From: Pseudobutyrivibrio ruminis
GTDB taxonomy: Bacteria; Bacillota; Clostridia; Lachnospirales; Lachnospiraceae
DNA: 54,683 bases
Direction of reading: 5' to 3'
NCBI GenBank assembly: GCA_015057315.1
Contig: SVER01000022.1
Coordinates: 1-54,683, forward strand
In this document: in pieces, positions 17,901-25,383 of the stretch
Numbering within the stretch: the stretch's first letter is position 1
Layout: every line of letters starts with the position of its first letter
Made by a program: the position numbers and the translations under genes
Notes under the pieces: generated by a model
What the model was told of the DNA's origin: nothing
Seen by the model: the letters and a program-made list of their open reading frames with translations, nothing else
The model's database searches: none

Positions 17901-19264
17901 ATTATGATTATCAGGGCAAAGGATACGCTGGAGCTGCTAAGAAAATGGATTTGTTGAACCTGGATGGATACGATGGATTTTATATGTATCTATATTCAGA
18001 TGGCTCAGATAATGATTTGAAGCTACAGGTGGAGACAGACGTTTCTACATTTGCTTACACAGGCTATCTTTCATTTGAAGGTGGCAGGGAGTGCTTTTTA
18101 CCATTTGATGGATTTAAGGAATGCGATTGGGCAGGTAGTGGTCATGAGCTTGATTCATCTAATAATCTTAAATCTGTTGCTATCTACACAGATAAAACTG
18201 GTTCAGTTGAAAGCGGCACAATCTATATTGATGATTTACGTGGCTCAAACTATGTTGAAGGAGCCTGCGATTTATTGGCAAGAAAAGAGCAGGAAGTAGT
18301 TACTCCTGAGGAGGGTGAGGATTTTGACAATGTAGTATTCAAATGGGATTTTGCAGAAGATGGTACAGAAGGATGGACATTTGATGGATTTTCTCCTTGG
18401 ATAGAAAATGGAAATCTTTGTGCCTGGTCACAGGATGAATATCAGGCTACATTTAGCTATGAAGTAAATGATGTACCTAATGGCACATATGCTCTTATGA
18501 ATGACATCAAGGTTAAGAGCAATATGAGAAATGTGCAGGTTGCGATTTCTTCAGGTGAAAATGAGCTTAAATCTGATGCTATTGATACAGCTGATGTGTT
18601 GCAGCAGGATCAGGTTGTAGACGGACGCTTAGAAGTAGAAAATAATACAGTGACAATCACCTATTATCTGGATTCTCCTAAGGATGAAAACGGCACTACA
18701 TTTATGGTTGGTGATATTAAGCTAATCTGCGTGAAGGAAGCTAAGGCAGAAGAGCCGGTTGTAGAAGAGCCTGTAGTTGAGCCAGAGGAACCAAAGCCAG
18801 AGGAACCAAAGCCTGCAGAAGAGCCAAGGCCTGCAGAAGAGCCAAGGCCAACAGAACAGCCAAAATCTGTGGCTGAACAATCAACATCAGTAAGTAACAA
18901 TGAAGCAAATACTAATACAATAACTGTGGTAGAACCTGAGGTCCCTGCCGTAGGAGATACAAAAGCGGCTACAAAGGAAAACGCTGCAAAAGATAATCCT
19001 GTTAAGTCTGTAGAAAAAACAGATACCATAGAAGATGAGCAAGTACCTACAACAGTAGAAGATGAAGTTGTTGCTGAAGATTCAATAGAAGATACAAATG
19101 TTGACGATGAATCACTGATGGCAGATGAATCTATTGAGAAATCTAATACAACTGAGGAAGAAACAGAATCTTCAACCAACACAGTATTAGTAACACTAAT
19201 CAGTCTTACATTAATAGCACTTATAGGGGCAGGTATATATTTATGGAGAAGAAAGCATATCTAA
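14954..19264 (+). CDS. Giant membrane-anchored multimodular GH5 endo-β-mannanase
   Basis: A 1436-residue exported enzyme. A signal peptide ends near KADA-A. The GH5 domain (about residues 28-400, GH5_7-like) has the acid/base Glu218 in ETANEAGG and the nucleophile Glu304 in ILGEFGG, plus an aromatic substrate-cleft segment VDHWHWVGG. An FN3-like module (about 400-530) and several β-sandwich segments follow. A carbohydrate-binding module at about 939-1100 (starts DDFEGYGG, ends IYIDDLRG) resembles the mannan-binding CBM11/23/27 superfamily, and another β-sandwich lies at about 1130-1258. A Pro/Glu-rich linker and an acidic Ser/Thr-rich region lead to one transmembrane helix (about 1409-1430) ending in RRKHI. 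There is no LPXTG. It should stand on the cell surface and cut galactomannan or glucomannan. The start is set by TGAGGG upstream. Confidence 0.85.
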   Translation: MKKRIISLVMAALILMGNAPMKADAAKKDDSMFENYITTDGYKLMDGNEELRFISLNYPQATSDNEWEHANAMKTIVAMGGNVTRTYTIPVANGSNGSKAYVTGVKDGKLTFNDDALNELDDVLAKANKYGVRVIIPLVDHWHWVGGIDGYVWLADESEGKTPSNSSFQDWAWKFYSSEKCRDYFKQMIEHLLERKNTVTGVKYKDDKAILCFETANEAGGNPGNQSKYDDVLTDWNKDITDFIHSKDKNHLVLDGRMSTTEKSRKDNPADILGAHYYEGNYATRCADETKLVHETGKPFILGEFGGKVKAEPCIDVFQAGIDNHTNGIMMWSLRAHKDGYGYYFHDEDGYWASYHWPGFEAGDYYGETEILRAIYAYAQIVNGNAANYAEAKSIPIPSPEKDEAPLLYSADSDNEHDKSFLNGSVGEIKWRGVVGGAWYEIERAEGVVTAKDADAANWQVIADKKDYVYDSGRNWEDKNHDCIAGYHDMTAIDGKTYSYRLRACNESGKGLWSNIVTVKNVNHVVVDELDLISVSSDDANPTEVRNTISYDHSANVKQSGSTVYNNSDTEGYIEYKAIIPLNGMTITAVSEVATENEPKVYVSNNGISYKPVELTHENGTKDYKVSTDSYDSYYVRIYIPGKSRCKLDEIKLIYANDGKHYLNEDELREFKSNVMIQDDSFDESNSNYVFKDSTSLIYKTKDDINAIRVKAKGDVTVEYSYDGITFTAMDGNKQGELVSFSSFNLPGSTRVVRINYKDIANVKSVEISSGTKSIPAAENSPANIMEDGEYYFGSDDNLKGAFKCEVIDGAAVFTKELDNGNYEAYDSLYGWFKGSGYDVSLKLTDVDGKTFITDKLAITSTGELSKVKLDSSKVDLANIKKLSIIVSGKEIDKCDIALDSSNKFTGNFGLKLMLTLSDGSKDTVYADCIYANSSTKVDDFEGYGGSNSLFSNEFSRNTNGGKFDVTLDSEHAYEGGYGMRIDYDYQGKGYAGAAKKMDLLNLDGYDGFYMYLYSDGSDNDLKLQVETDVSTFAYTGYLSFEGGRECFLPFDGFKECDWAGSGHELDSSNNLKSVAIYTDKTGSVESGTIYIDDLRGSNYVEGACDLLARKEQEVVTPEEGEDFDNVVFKWDFAEDGTEGWTFDGFSPWIENGNLCAWSQDEYQATFSYEVNDVPNGTYALMNDIKVKSNMRNVQVAISSGENELKSDAIDTADVLQQDQVVDGRLEVENNTVTITYYLDSPKDENGTTFMVGDIKLICVKEAKAEEPVVEEPVVEPEEPKPEEPKPAEEPRPAEEPRPTEQPKSVAEQSTSVSNNEANTNTITVVEPEVPAVGDTKAATKENAAKDNPVKSVEKTDTIEDEQVPTTVEDEVVAEDSIEDTNVDDESLMADESIEKSNTTEEETESSTNTVLVTLISLTLIALIGAGIYLWRRKHI
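18781..18846 (+). repeat. Tandem repeats coding the Pro/Glu linker of the GH5 mannanase
   Basis: GCCAGAGGAACCAAA occurs twice in tandem (18781-18795, 18796-18810). It is followed at once by GCCTGCAGAAGAGCCAAG twice in tandem (18811-18828, 18829-18846). They encode PEEPK and PAEEPR units. Exact DNA-level repeats indicate recent slippage or expansion, so linker length is likely to vary between strains. Confidence 0.85.
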
Positions 19265-19306
19265 TTCTATATTGGGCAGATAATGTGCTTGTACAGAATG
19301 AATTAC

Positions 19307-19337
19307 CTAATTTTTAATTGGGCAGATTAAAAATTAG
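19307..19337 (+). repeat. Perfect 12-bp inverted repeat between GH5 and GH36 genes
   Basis: CTAATTTTTAAT (19307-19318) and ATTAAAAATTAG (19326-19337) are perfect reverse complements around TGGGCAG. The loop belongs to ATTGGGCAGAT, itself a direct repeat (19271-19281 and 19317-19327). No T-run follows on the plus strand, so it is a poor intrinsic terminator. It directly abuts the GH36 promoter and its 16-bp palindromic element, so it may be an additional operator. Confidence 0.5.
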
Positions 19338-19366
19338 TTTAAAATTAGCTAAATTAATGTTATACT
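19338..19366 (+). promoter_or_regulatory. GH36 promoter overlapped by a palindromic operator
   Basis: TTTAAA (19338-19343) and TATACT (19361-19366) are 17 bases apart and 39 bases before the GH36 start. The element TTAAAATTAGCTAAAT (19339-19354), centred on the palindrome TTAGCTAA, covers the -35 and most of the spacer, the classic position for a repressor. The identical 16 bases occur at 23671-23686. The adjacent LacI (21601), encoded in the same unit, or the LacI at 12658, is the likely binder. Confidence 0.6.
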
Positions 19367-19404
19367 CTCCCTAGAGTTAGTTTATTTACTTTAGGGAGAG
19401 ATTA

Positions 19405-21597
19405 ATGATGAATATCAAATATTTAGAAAAAAGTAGGCTGTTTAAGCTGGATACTAATAATACCAGTTATGTTATCGGTGTTGTAGATGAGGAAGGCTTT
19501 CTAGGTCATGCTTACTATGGTGCAAGGATTGCGGATGATGATGTTTCATATCTGATGCGTATTTATGAGAATCCAAAGGTGCCATCTGTAAATAACCGTG
19601 ATAGAAGCTCTTTTCTTGATACATTTCCTACAGAGTTCTCAGGAAACAATGTGGGAGATTATAGAGAAAGTGCTATAGCAGTTACAGACAAAAATGGTGC
19701 TAGCGGAATTCAGTTTCTTTACAAGGGACATAGGATAATAGATGGTAAGCCAGGGATTAAGGGACTTCCTGCCACATTTGAAGGTGAATCAAAAGCTATG
19801 ACCCTTGAAATAGATGTGGTGGATGCTACCCTTGGCATAGAGGGAACATTATCTTACAGCATTTTTGAAGATAGTGATGCTATCACAAGAAGTGTGCGTA
19901 TTAAGAATTCATCTGAAGATACAATCTATCTGGATAAGCTTATGTCCATGTGTCTTGATATGGATGATAATAATTATAAGATGCTTATGCTTCATGGTTC
20001 TTGGGCAAGGGAACGCCATATTGAATATCGACAGATTGGATATGGCAAGCAGAGCGTTAGCTCTACAAGAGGAGAATCTTCTCATCAGGAGCATCCATTT
20101 ATTGCACTTGTAGGAGAAAATACAACGCAAAATACTGGTGAGGTATATGGATTTAACTTCGTATACTCAGGTAACTTCTTAGCGCAGGTAGAGAAGAACC
20201 AGTTTGATTCCCTTAGAGTGGTAATGGGAATTCATCCTGATAATTTTAGGTTCAAGCTTAATGCAGGTGATGAGTTTTACGCACCAGAGGTTGTGATGGT
20301 TTATTCTAATAATGGTTTAGGGCAGATGACTCGAACCTATCATGATCTTTATCGCAATCACTTAATAAGAAGTCCATATCTTAAGAAACCACGCCCAGTG
20401 CTTATTAATAACTGGGAGGCAACTTATTTCGACTTCGATAATGAGAAGCTTCTTGATATTGCTCGTACTGCTAAAGAATGTGGCATCGAGATGCTGGTTA
20501 TGGACGATGGCTGGTTTGGATATCGTAATGATGATAATTCATCACTGGGTGACTGGCAGGTTAATGAAAACAAAATCAAAGGTGGATTGAAAAAGTTTGT
20601 TGATGATGTTAATGCTATTGGTCTTAAGTTTGGTATTTGGTTTGAGCCAGAGATGATTTCGCCTGATTCTGATTTGTACAGAGCTCATCCAGATTGGGCT
20701 ATAGCGATTCCGGATAGAATTCCTTGTAGAAGCCGCAATCAATACGTGCTTGATTTGACTAGACCAGAAGTAAGAGATTATGCATACAACTGTGTGGCAA
20801 ATATTCTCAAATCTGCTAATATTGAATATGTTAAGTGGGATATGAACAGACAGCTTACAGATATTAGTAGCGCCTGCCTTGATAAGGATAGACAGGGAGA
20901 ACTGATGCATAGATACGTGCTTGCTATGTATGAGATGCAGGAAAGATTAATTACAGATTTCCCTAATCTGCTGCTTGAAAATTGTTCAGGTGGTGGCGCC
21001 AGATTTGATCCGGGAATGTTTTACTACAGTCCTCAGATTTGGTGTTCAGATGATACCGATGCAATTGAGCGTCTTTCTATACAGGAAGGAACAGCATTAA
21101 TCTACCCACTTTCTACTATGGGAGCACATGTTAGCGTATGTCCTAATCATACAGTGGGCCGCAATACACCATTTGAAACAAGAGGCAATGTGGCACTAGC
21201 TGGAACATTTGGATATGAGCTTGATGTTACAAAGCTTTCAGAGGAGGATAAAGCTGCCATTCCTAAGCAGATTGACATTTATCACAAATACAACGAGCTT
21301 ATTAGATTAGGTGACTATTATCGACTGGCCTCTTATAGCAAGAATAATCTGTATGATTGCTATGAAGTGGTTAGCAAGGATAAATCAGAAGCATTGATAA
21401 CATTTGTGCAGGTGCTAAATCAGCCTAATATGCACAGCGTTAATATTAAGATAGATGGGCTTGATGATAATAAGATTTATAGGATTGAGGGAACTGATGA
21501 GGCTTATCGTGGCCTTACCCTAAAGAATGCAGGACTTTTAATTTCAAGACCATGGGGTGATTTTCAGTCAATGTTAATTCATTTAGTGGAGGAGTAA
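19405..21597 (+). CDS. GH36 α-galactosidase
   Basis: A 730-residue GH36 enzyme of typical length. An N-terminal β-supersandwich is followed by the catalytic barrel with MDDGWFGYR, the nucleophile Asp479 in VKWDMNRQ and the acid/base Asp549 in WCSDDTDA. Their spacing matches characterised bacterial GH36 α-galactosidases, and the segment ENCSGGGARFD lies between them. There is no signal peptide, so it should remove α-1,6-galactosyl side groups from imported galacto-manno-oligosaccharides in the cytosol. Two ATGs (19405, 19408) follow GGGAGAG; either could be used. A LacI gene begins 3 bases after the stop, and a palindromic operator overlaps the promoter, so expression is probably inducible. 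Confidence 0.93.
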   Translation: MMNIKYLEKSRLFKLDTNNTSYVIGVVDEEGFLGHAYYGARIADDDVSYLMRIYENPKVPSVNNRDRSSFLDTFPTEFSGNNVGDYRESAIAVTDKNGASGIQFLYKGHRIIDGKPGIKGLPATFEGESKAMTLEIDVVDATLGIEGTLSYSIFEDSDAITRSVRIKNSSEDTIYLDKLMSMCLDMDDNNYKMLMLHGSWARERHIEYRQIGYGKQSVSSTRGESSHQEHPFIALVGENTTQNTGEVYGFNFVYSGNFLAQVEKNQFDSLRVVMGIHPDNFRFKLNAGDEFYAPEVVMVYSNNGLGQMTRTYHDLYRNHLIRSPYLKKPRPVLINNWEATYFDFDNEKLLDIARTAKECGIEMLVMDDGWFGYRNDDNSSLGDWQVNENKIKGGLKKFVDDVNAIGLKFGIWFEPEMISPDSDLYRAHPDWAIAIPDRIPCRSRNQYVLDLTRPEVRDYAYNCVANILKSANIEYVKWDMNRQLTDISSACLDKDRQGELMHRYVLAMYEMQERLITDFPNLLLENCSGGGARFDPGMFYYSPQIWCSDDTDAIERLSIQEGTALIYPLSTMGAHVSVCPNHTVGRNTPFETRGNVALAGTFGYELDVTKLSEEDKAAIPKQIDIYHKYNELIRLGDYYRLASYSKNNLYDCYEVVSKDKSEALITFVQVLNQPNMHSVNIKIDGLDDNKIYRIEGTDEAYRGLTLKNAGLLISRPWGDFQSMLIHLVEE

Positions 21598-21600
21598 ATT

Positions 21601-22626
21601 TTGGCAAAGAGTGTAAAGTTAGCTGATATTGCTAAGCAGTGTGGGGTTAGCTCAGTAACTGTATCAAAGGCATTATCAGGACAAAAGGGTGTAAGCGAGG
21701 AAATGCGTGAGAAGATTGTAAGCCTGGCAGATGAACTGGGCTATAAGCAGCCTTCCGCAAAGAGAGTTCAGGAGATTCCTACAAAAAGCTATAATATTGC
21801 AGTGCTTATTCATGAGAAATATTTGGATAAGTATGATTCATTTTACTTTAGATTATATCAGACCATTGCATCCAGCGCTGTGGCAAAGGGAAGTTTTACT
21901 ACACTTGAAATCGTTAATGATGTGACAGAAAAAAGCTTAAGTCTTCCACTTACAGTACAGGAAAATAAAGCTGATGGTGTGATTATCATGGGCAAGTTTT
22001 CTACTGAGTATATTGATATGTTGATTAGCACACCTAATCACGTGCCTTATGTTTACTTGGATACCTGTGATGCCAGAGTAGATATGGACTCAGTCATATC
22101 AGACAGCTTCTATGGCTCTTATTATCTTACAAACTATCTATTTGAAATGGGCCATAAGAAGATTGGATTTATGGGAAATATTATGGGCACAAGCTCAATC
22201 ACTGACAGATATTTAGGCTATGTTAAATCCTTAATGGAGCATGGCCAGGATATTAAGGATATCTGTATTATAGATGATAGAAGTGAAGAGACCGGCATTA
22301 TGTACGGCTCAGACAAGCTAAAATTACCTAAGGTTCTTCCTACTGCGTTTGTATGTAACTGTGATTTGGCTGCCAGCGTGCTGATTAAGCGATTAGAGGA
22401 CGAAGGCTACAATGTGCCAGATGATTTTTCTGTAGTAGGCTATGATAATTATCTATTTCCAGGTCTATGCGATGTGGAAATCACTACCTACGAAGTAGAC
22501 ATGGTGGAGATGGTAAAGAAGGTGCTTGATATTATAATAAAGAGAATAGAAGGCAAGCCATACAAAGCCGGAATAAACATCGTAGAAGGGAAAATGATAG
22601 TTAGAAATAGCGTAAAGAAAATTTAA
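21601..22626 (+). CDS. LacI/GalR-family transcriptional regulator (second), TTG start
   Basis: A 341-residue LacI-type regulator with HTH KLADIAKQCGVSSVTVSKAL and a sugar-binding effector domain (KIGFMGNI, AFVCNCDLAA, FSVVGYDN). The start is TTG at 21601: GGAGGAG (21588-21594) overlaps the GH36 stop and lies six bases before it, and no better start fits the HTH. It is co-transcribed with the α-galactosidase gene, and the palindrome TTAGCTAA in that promoter is a plausible target, giving autoregulation. The ligand is presumably a galactosyl-mannan fragment or mannobiose, but this is inferred from location only. Confidence 0.9.
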   Translation: MAKSVKLADIAKQCGVSSVTVSKALSGQKGVSEEMREKIVSLADELGYKQPSAKRVQEIPTKSYNIAVLIHEKYLDKYDSFYFRLYQTIASSAVAKGSFTTLEIVNDVTEKSLSLPLTVQENKADGVIIMGKFSTEYIDMLISTPNHVPYVYLDTCDARVDMDSVISDSFYGSYYLTNYLFEMGHKKIGFMGNIMGTSSITDRYLGYVKSLMEHGQDIKDICIIDDRSEETGIMYGSDKLKLPKVLPTAFVCNCDLAASVLIKRLEDEGYNVPDDFSVVGYDNYLFPGLCDVEITTYEVDMVEMVKKVLDIIIKRIEGKPYKAGINIVEGKMIVRNSVKKI

Positions 22627-22654
22627 TGTAAATAAATAGACTATAACTTAACCC

Positions 22655-23629
22655 TTAAAACAGTACAGATGGCGTAGGAAATAACATGGTGTTATCTGAA
22701 CTGTTGCTTAAATGAGACTGGCGATACTTCAGTGGAGTTTCGCCGGTCTCTTTTTTGAATAGATTAATAAAGTGAGTGGTGTTATCAATGCCTACAGCCT
22801 CTCCAATAGACACAATGGTATCGTTTGTTTCAAGCAATAGTTCCTTTGCTTTGTTAATGCGTACGTTATTTAAGTATTTTAAAGGGGATACCTTAAAGCA
22901 ATTGGAAAATTCTCTGCATAGTCTATATTTATTAATCTTTAATTCTTCAGAAAGATTTTCTAATGTATGGTATTCATCATATCTTGTATCTAATATTTGT
23001 TTAAGCTTTGTAAGATATACAGGAATACTGTTATCTAATAAATCTGTAGCGTTTTGCTTAGCAAGAAGCCTTACAAAAATATACTGAAAAATAATGGACT
23101 CTAAGAAAAGCGAACTTTCATCCTCTGATGCTAAATAGGTATCCAATCTGTTTAGTCCACTTAAAATAAACCCTTTCATATCAAAATGGTTACTATAAAA
23201 AAGCTGGTTATTAGGATTTTTGTGCAGGGCAGTAGCATAGCTGTCTGTAGCGGCACCGCTAATAAAGTATATATGAACTGTAGCCTCACGGCTTAGTGTT
23301 TTTAAAGTATAGGTATTATTTTTATAAGCTAAAATAACAAATCCGTCGGAGCCCTCAGCTATTTTGTTCTGGCAAGAATAGGATATTTTACCTTTTGACA
23401 CATAAGCGCAGATATAATAATCGCCAGTTTTAATTTCTATTTCTACATTTCTGGAAAAATTAATAATTCCACCCTGACATATATAAGGAAGAGTATTATC
23501 GATTCTTTCAAGAGGATTTTTGATGTATTTACTAATATCAATAGCAGAAGGAAGTGTGCCATTGATAATAGATGGCTTTATAAATGTAAAATGCTCGTTC
23601 ATAAAATTATAATTAATTGATGGTATCAT
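22655..23629 (-). CDS. AraC-family transcriptional regulator, divergent from the ABC operon
   Basis: A 324-residue AraC/XylS regulator. The N-terminal part (about residues 1-190) is a cupin-like sensing domain, and the C-terminal part (about residues 205-305) has both HTHs: LENLSEELKINKYRLCREFS, then DTIVSIGEAVGIDNTTHFINLF and the family end TGETPLKYRQ. About 18 residues rich in Ser and Asn trail behind. It is transcribed away from the mannan ABC operon across a 273-base AT-rich intergenic region, the usual layout for a local activator of an uptake operon. It converges on the LacI gene with only 28 bases between stops. I infer that it activates the 23903-41711 operon in response to imported manno-oligosaccharide. 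Confidence 0.85.
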   Translation of the reverse strand: MIPSINYNFMNEHFTFIKPSIINGTLPSAIDISKYIKNPLERIDNTLPYICQGGIINFSRNVEIEIKTGDYYICAYVSKGKISYSCQNKIAEGSDGFVILAYKNNTYTLKTLSREATVHIYFISGAATDSYATALHKNPNNQLFYSNHFDMKGFILSGLNRLDTYLASEDESSLFLESIIFQYIFVRLLAKQNATDLLDNSIPVYLTKLKQILDTRYDEYHTLENLSEELKINKYRLCREFSNCFKVSPLKYLNNVRINKAKELLLETNDTIVSIGEAVGIDNTTHFINLFKKETGETPLKYRQSHLSNSSDNTMLFPTPSVLF

Positions 23630-23670
23630 AATCTTACATCCTTTCTATAGATAATTACTCTTTAATTAAC

Positions 23671-23686
23671 TTAAAATTAGCTAAAT
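23671..23686 (+). promoter_or_regulatory. Second copy of the 16-bp operator TTAAAATTAGCTAAAT
   Basis: This is identical to 19339-19354. Conservation extends to AATTA two bases upstream in both copies, giving about 21 matches over 23 bases. It lies 42 bases from the AraC start codon on that gene's leader side and about 220 bases before the ABC operon. It could repress araC transcription or act on both divergent units. Confidence 0.6.
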
Positions 23687-23848
23687 AAAGTGTGTTTAAA
23701 TTGTTAAAAACATTATTGTTAATCTTTCAAGTGGTAATTATTTACATAATCAATGGCATAAAATTGTACAAAACATCGAAAAACTGCCTAAAAACAAGAA
23801 TAAATGATTTATAACAATAATAATAGATGATTAATTTATTTAAGTCAA

Positions 23849-23868
23849 TATAATTAAATTAAGCTTAA
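23849..23868 (+). promoter_or_regulatory. -10 box and palindrome of the mannan ABC operon
   Basis: TATAAT (23849-23854) lies 48 bases before the start codon; its -35 region is weak, as expected for an activator-dependent promoter. The palindrome TTAAGCTTAA (23859-23868) follows directly, at the probable transcription start. The rest of the 273-base gap 23630-23902 is AT-rich and holds the 16-bp operator at 23671; nothing else was recognised in it. Confidence 0.45.
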
Positions 23869-23902
23869 AAACAAAGCGGTAATTACTAGGAGGTAATGAA
23901 AG

Positions 23903-25291
23903 GTGAAAATGAAAAAAGTATTGGCAAGCCTACTTGCATGTTCCATGTTAGTAGCGATGACGGGGTGTGGTTCTTCTAATACTAAAGAAGAAGCTACAGT
24001 GGACACTTCTAATGAGAACTTGAAATCATATGCGGACATCGTCCTTGGGGAAGATTTCACAGATTTAGAAGCAACAATCACAATGTTCAACCACAGAACA
24101 GATATGGACTCAGATGATTACGGCGGAGTTAATTGGAAACAGTATCTCGCAAAGTTCAATGAGGTTTATCCAGGAATCAAGGTTCAGATTACAACAGATA
24201 CTAATTACGCAGATGATGCACTTACACATCTTCAGTCTGGTGATTACGAAACGATTATGGGAATACCTGCACTTGATGCTTCTGACCTTAGCACATACTT
24301 CCTCTCTTATGGAGATTTGGAAACAATGTCAAAGGAAGTTAATTATGCAGATACATGGATGTATCAAAAGCAGGTATACGGTGTGGCTTCTACAGCAACT
24401 ACTCAGGGTATTGTTTATAACAAGAAGGTATTTGAAGAGGCAGGCATCACAGAACTTCCTGGAACACCAGATGAATTTATCGATGCACTTAAGGCTATCA
24501 AGGAAAACACAGATGCAATTCCACTTTATACAAATTATGCAGCTGGTTGGACAATGGGTGCATGGGATGCATACTTCGGAATCAATGCAACAGGTGATAA
24601 CACTTATGCAAATCAGAAGTTCTTACATACTAAGGATCCTTTTAAGGATTACGGTGATGGAACACATCCTTATGCAGTATATAAGATTTTATATGATGCA
24701 GTAGCAAATGGACTTACAGAAGAGGATTACACAACTACTGATTGGGAAGGCTGCAAGGGTATGATTAATAGCGGCAAAATCGGTTGCATGGTACTTGGCT
24801 CTTGGGCAGTTCCTCAGATGAAGGCAGCAGGAGAGAATGCAGATGACATTGGATACATGGCATTCCCAATTACTATTGATGGAAAGCAGTACGCATCAGC
24901 TGGTGCTGATTACAGTTACGGTATCAATGTAAATGCAACAGATGATGAGAAGCAGGCAGCTTTAGTATTTGTTAAGTGGCTTACAGAGGAATCAGGCTTC
25001 TCTTATAACGAGGATGGACTTCCAGTAGATGCTTCTACTACAGAAACAAAGCTTGCGTTTGATGGTGTTGAATTCCTTAAGGATGAGCCATCAGTTGAGG
25101 GAGAAGAGGATTTATTAAACGAGCTTAATGCAGAATCTGAGCTTAACGTAAACAACGGCGGTGATAAGAAGATTCAGGAAATCATTGAGCATGCATCAAT
25201 AGGGGATATGAGCTTTGATGACATTATGGCTTCATGGAATGAGGCATGGTCAGAAGCTCAGGAAGCATGCGGCGTAGAAATTCAGTACTAA
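23903..25291 (+). CDS. Sugar ABC transporter substrate-binding lipoprotein (manno-oligosaccharide)
   Basis: A 462-residue family-1 solute-binding protein. It has a lipoprotein signal with lipobox MTGC followed by GSSN, then the two-lobed fold of MalE-like proteins, with tryptophans suitable for stacking on sugar rings (GGVNWKQ, AAGWTMGAWD, MASWNEAWS). It should sit on the outer face of the membrane and pass manno-oligosaccharides to the permeases at 25384 and 26418. The start is GTG 23903, nine bases after AGGAGG (23888-23893); an in-frame ATG at 23909 is too far from that site. It is the first gene of a twelve-gene operon. A hairpin after it may keep its mRNA level above that of the permeases. 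Confidence 0.92.
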   Translation: MKMKKVLASLLACSMLVAMTGCGSSNTKEEATVDTSNENLKSYADIVLGEDFTDLEATITMFNHRTDMDSDDYGGVNWKQYLAKFNEVYPGIKVQITTDTNYADDALTHLQSGDYETIMGIPALDASDLSTYFLSYGDLETMSKEVNYADTWMYQKQVYGVASTATTQGIVYNKKVFEEAGITELPGTPDEFIDALKAIKENTDAIPLYTNYAAGWTMGAWDAYFGINATGDNTYANQKFLHTKDPFKDYGDGTHPYAVYKILYDAVANGLTEEDYTTTDWEGCKGMINSGKIGCMVLGSWAVPQMKAAGENADDIGYMAFPITIDGKQYASAGADYSYGINVNATDDEKQAALVFVKWLTEESGFSYNEDGLPVDASTTETKLAFDGVEFLKDEPSVEGEEDLLNELNAESELNVNNGGDKKIQEIIEHASIGDMSFDDIMASWNEAWSEAQEACGVEIQY

Positions 25292-25312
25292 TTTGAAAGA
25301 TTAAGGCAGTAT

Positions 25313-25352
25313 TAGGGAGGGCACAGGGTTATTTTAAGGCTCTCCCTATTTT
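25313..25352 (+). terminator. Intercistronic hairpin after the binding-protein gene
   Basis: TAGGGAGGGC (25313-25322) pairs with GCTCTCCCTA (25339-25348), 10 bp with one G-U pair and a 16-base loop, followed by TTTT. With so short a T-run it is probably a leaky terminator or an mRNA stabiliser that lets the binding protein be made in excess over the permeases. Confidence 0.6.
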
Positions 25353-25383
25353 AAGGAAATTAAAAAACTAGGAGGAATTATGT

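Noticed and set aside
18664..19182. 172-residue Ser/Thr-rich frame on the minus strand
   Set aside because: It is the antisense shadow of the repetitive Pro/Glu and acidic linker of the GH5 mannanase, with no ribosome-binding site and low-complexity content.
24114..24704. 196-residue plus-strand frame inside the binding-protein gene
   Set aside because: A shifted-frame shadow with unnatural composition (many Gln, Met and Ile); the lipoprotein frame is convincingly coding.
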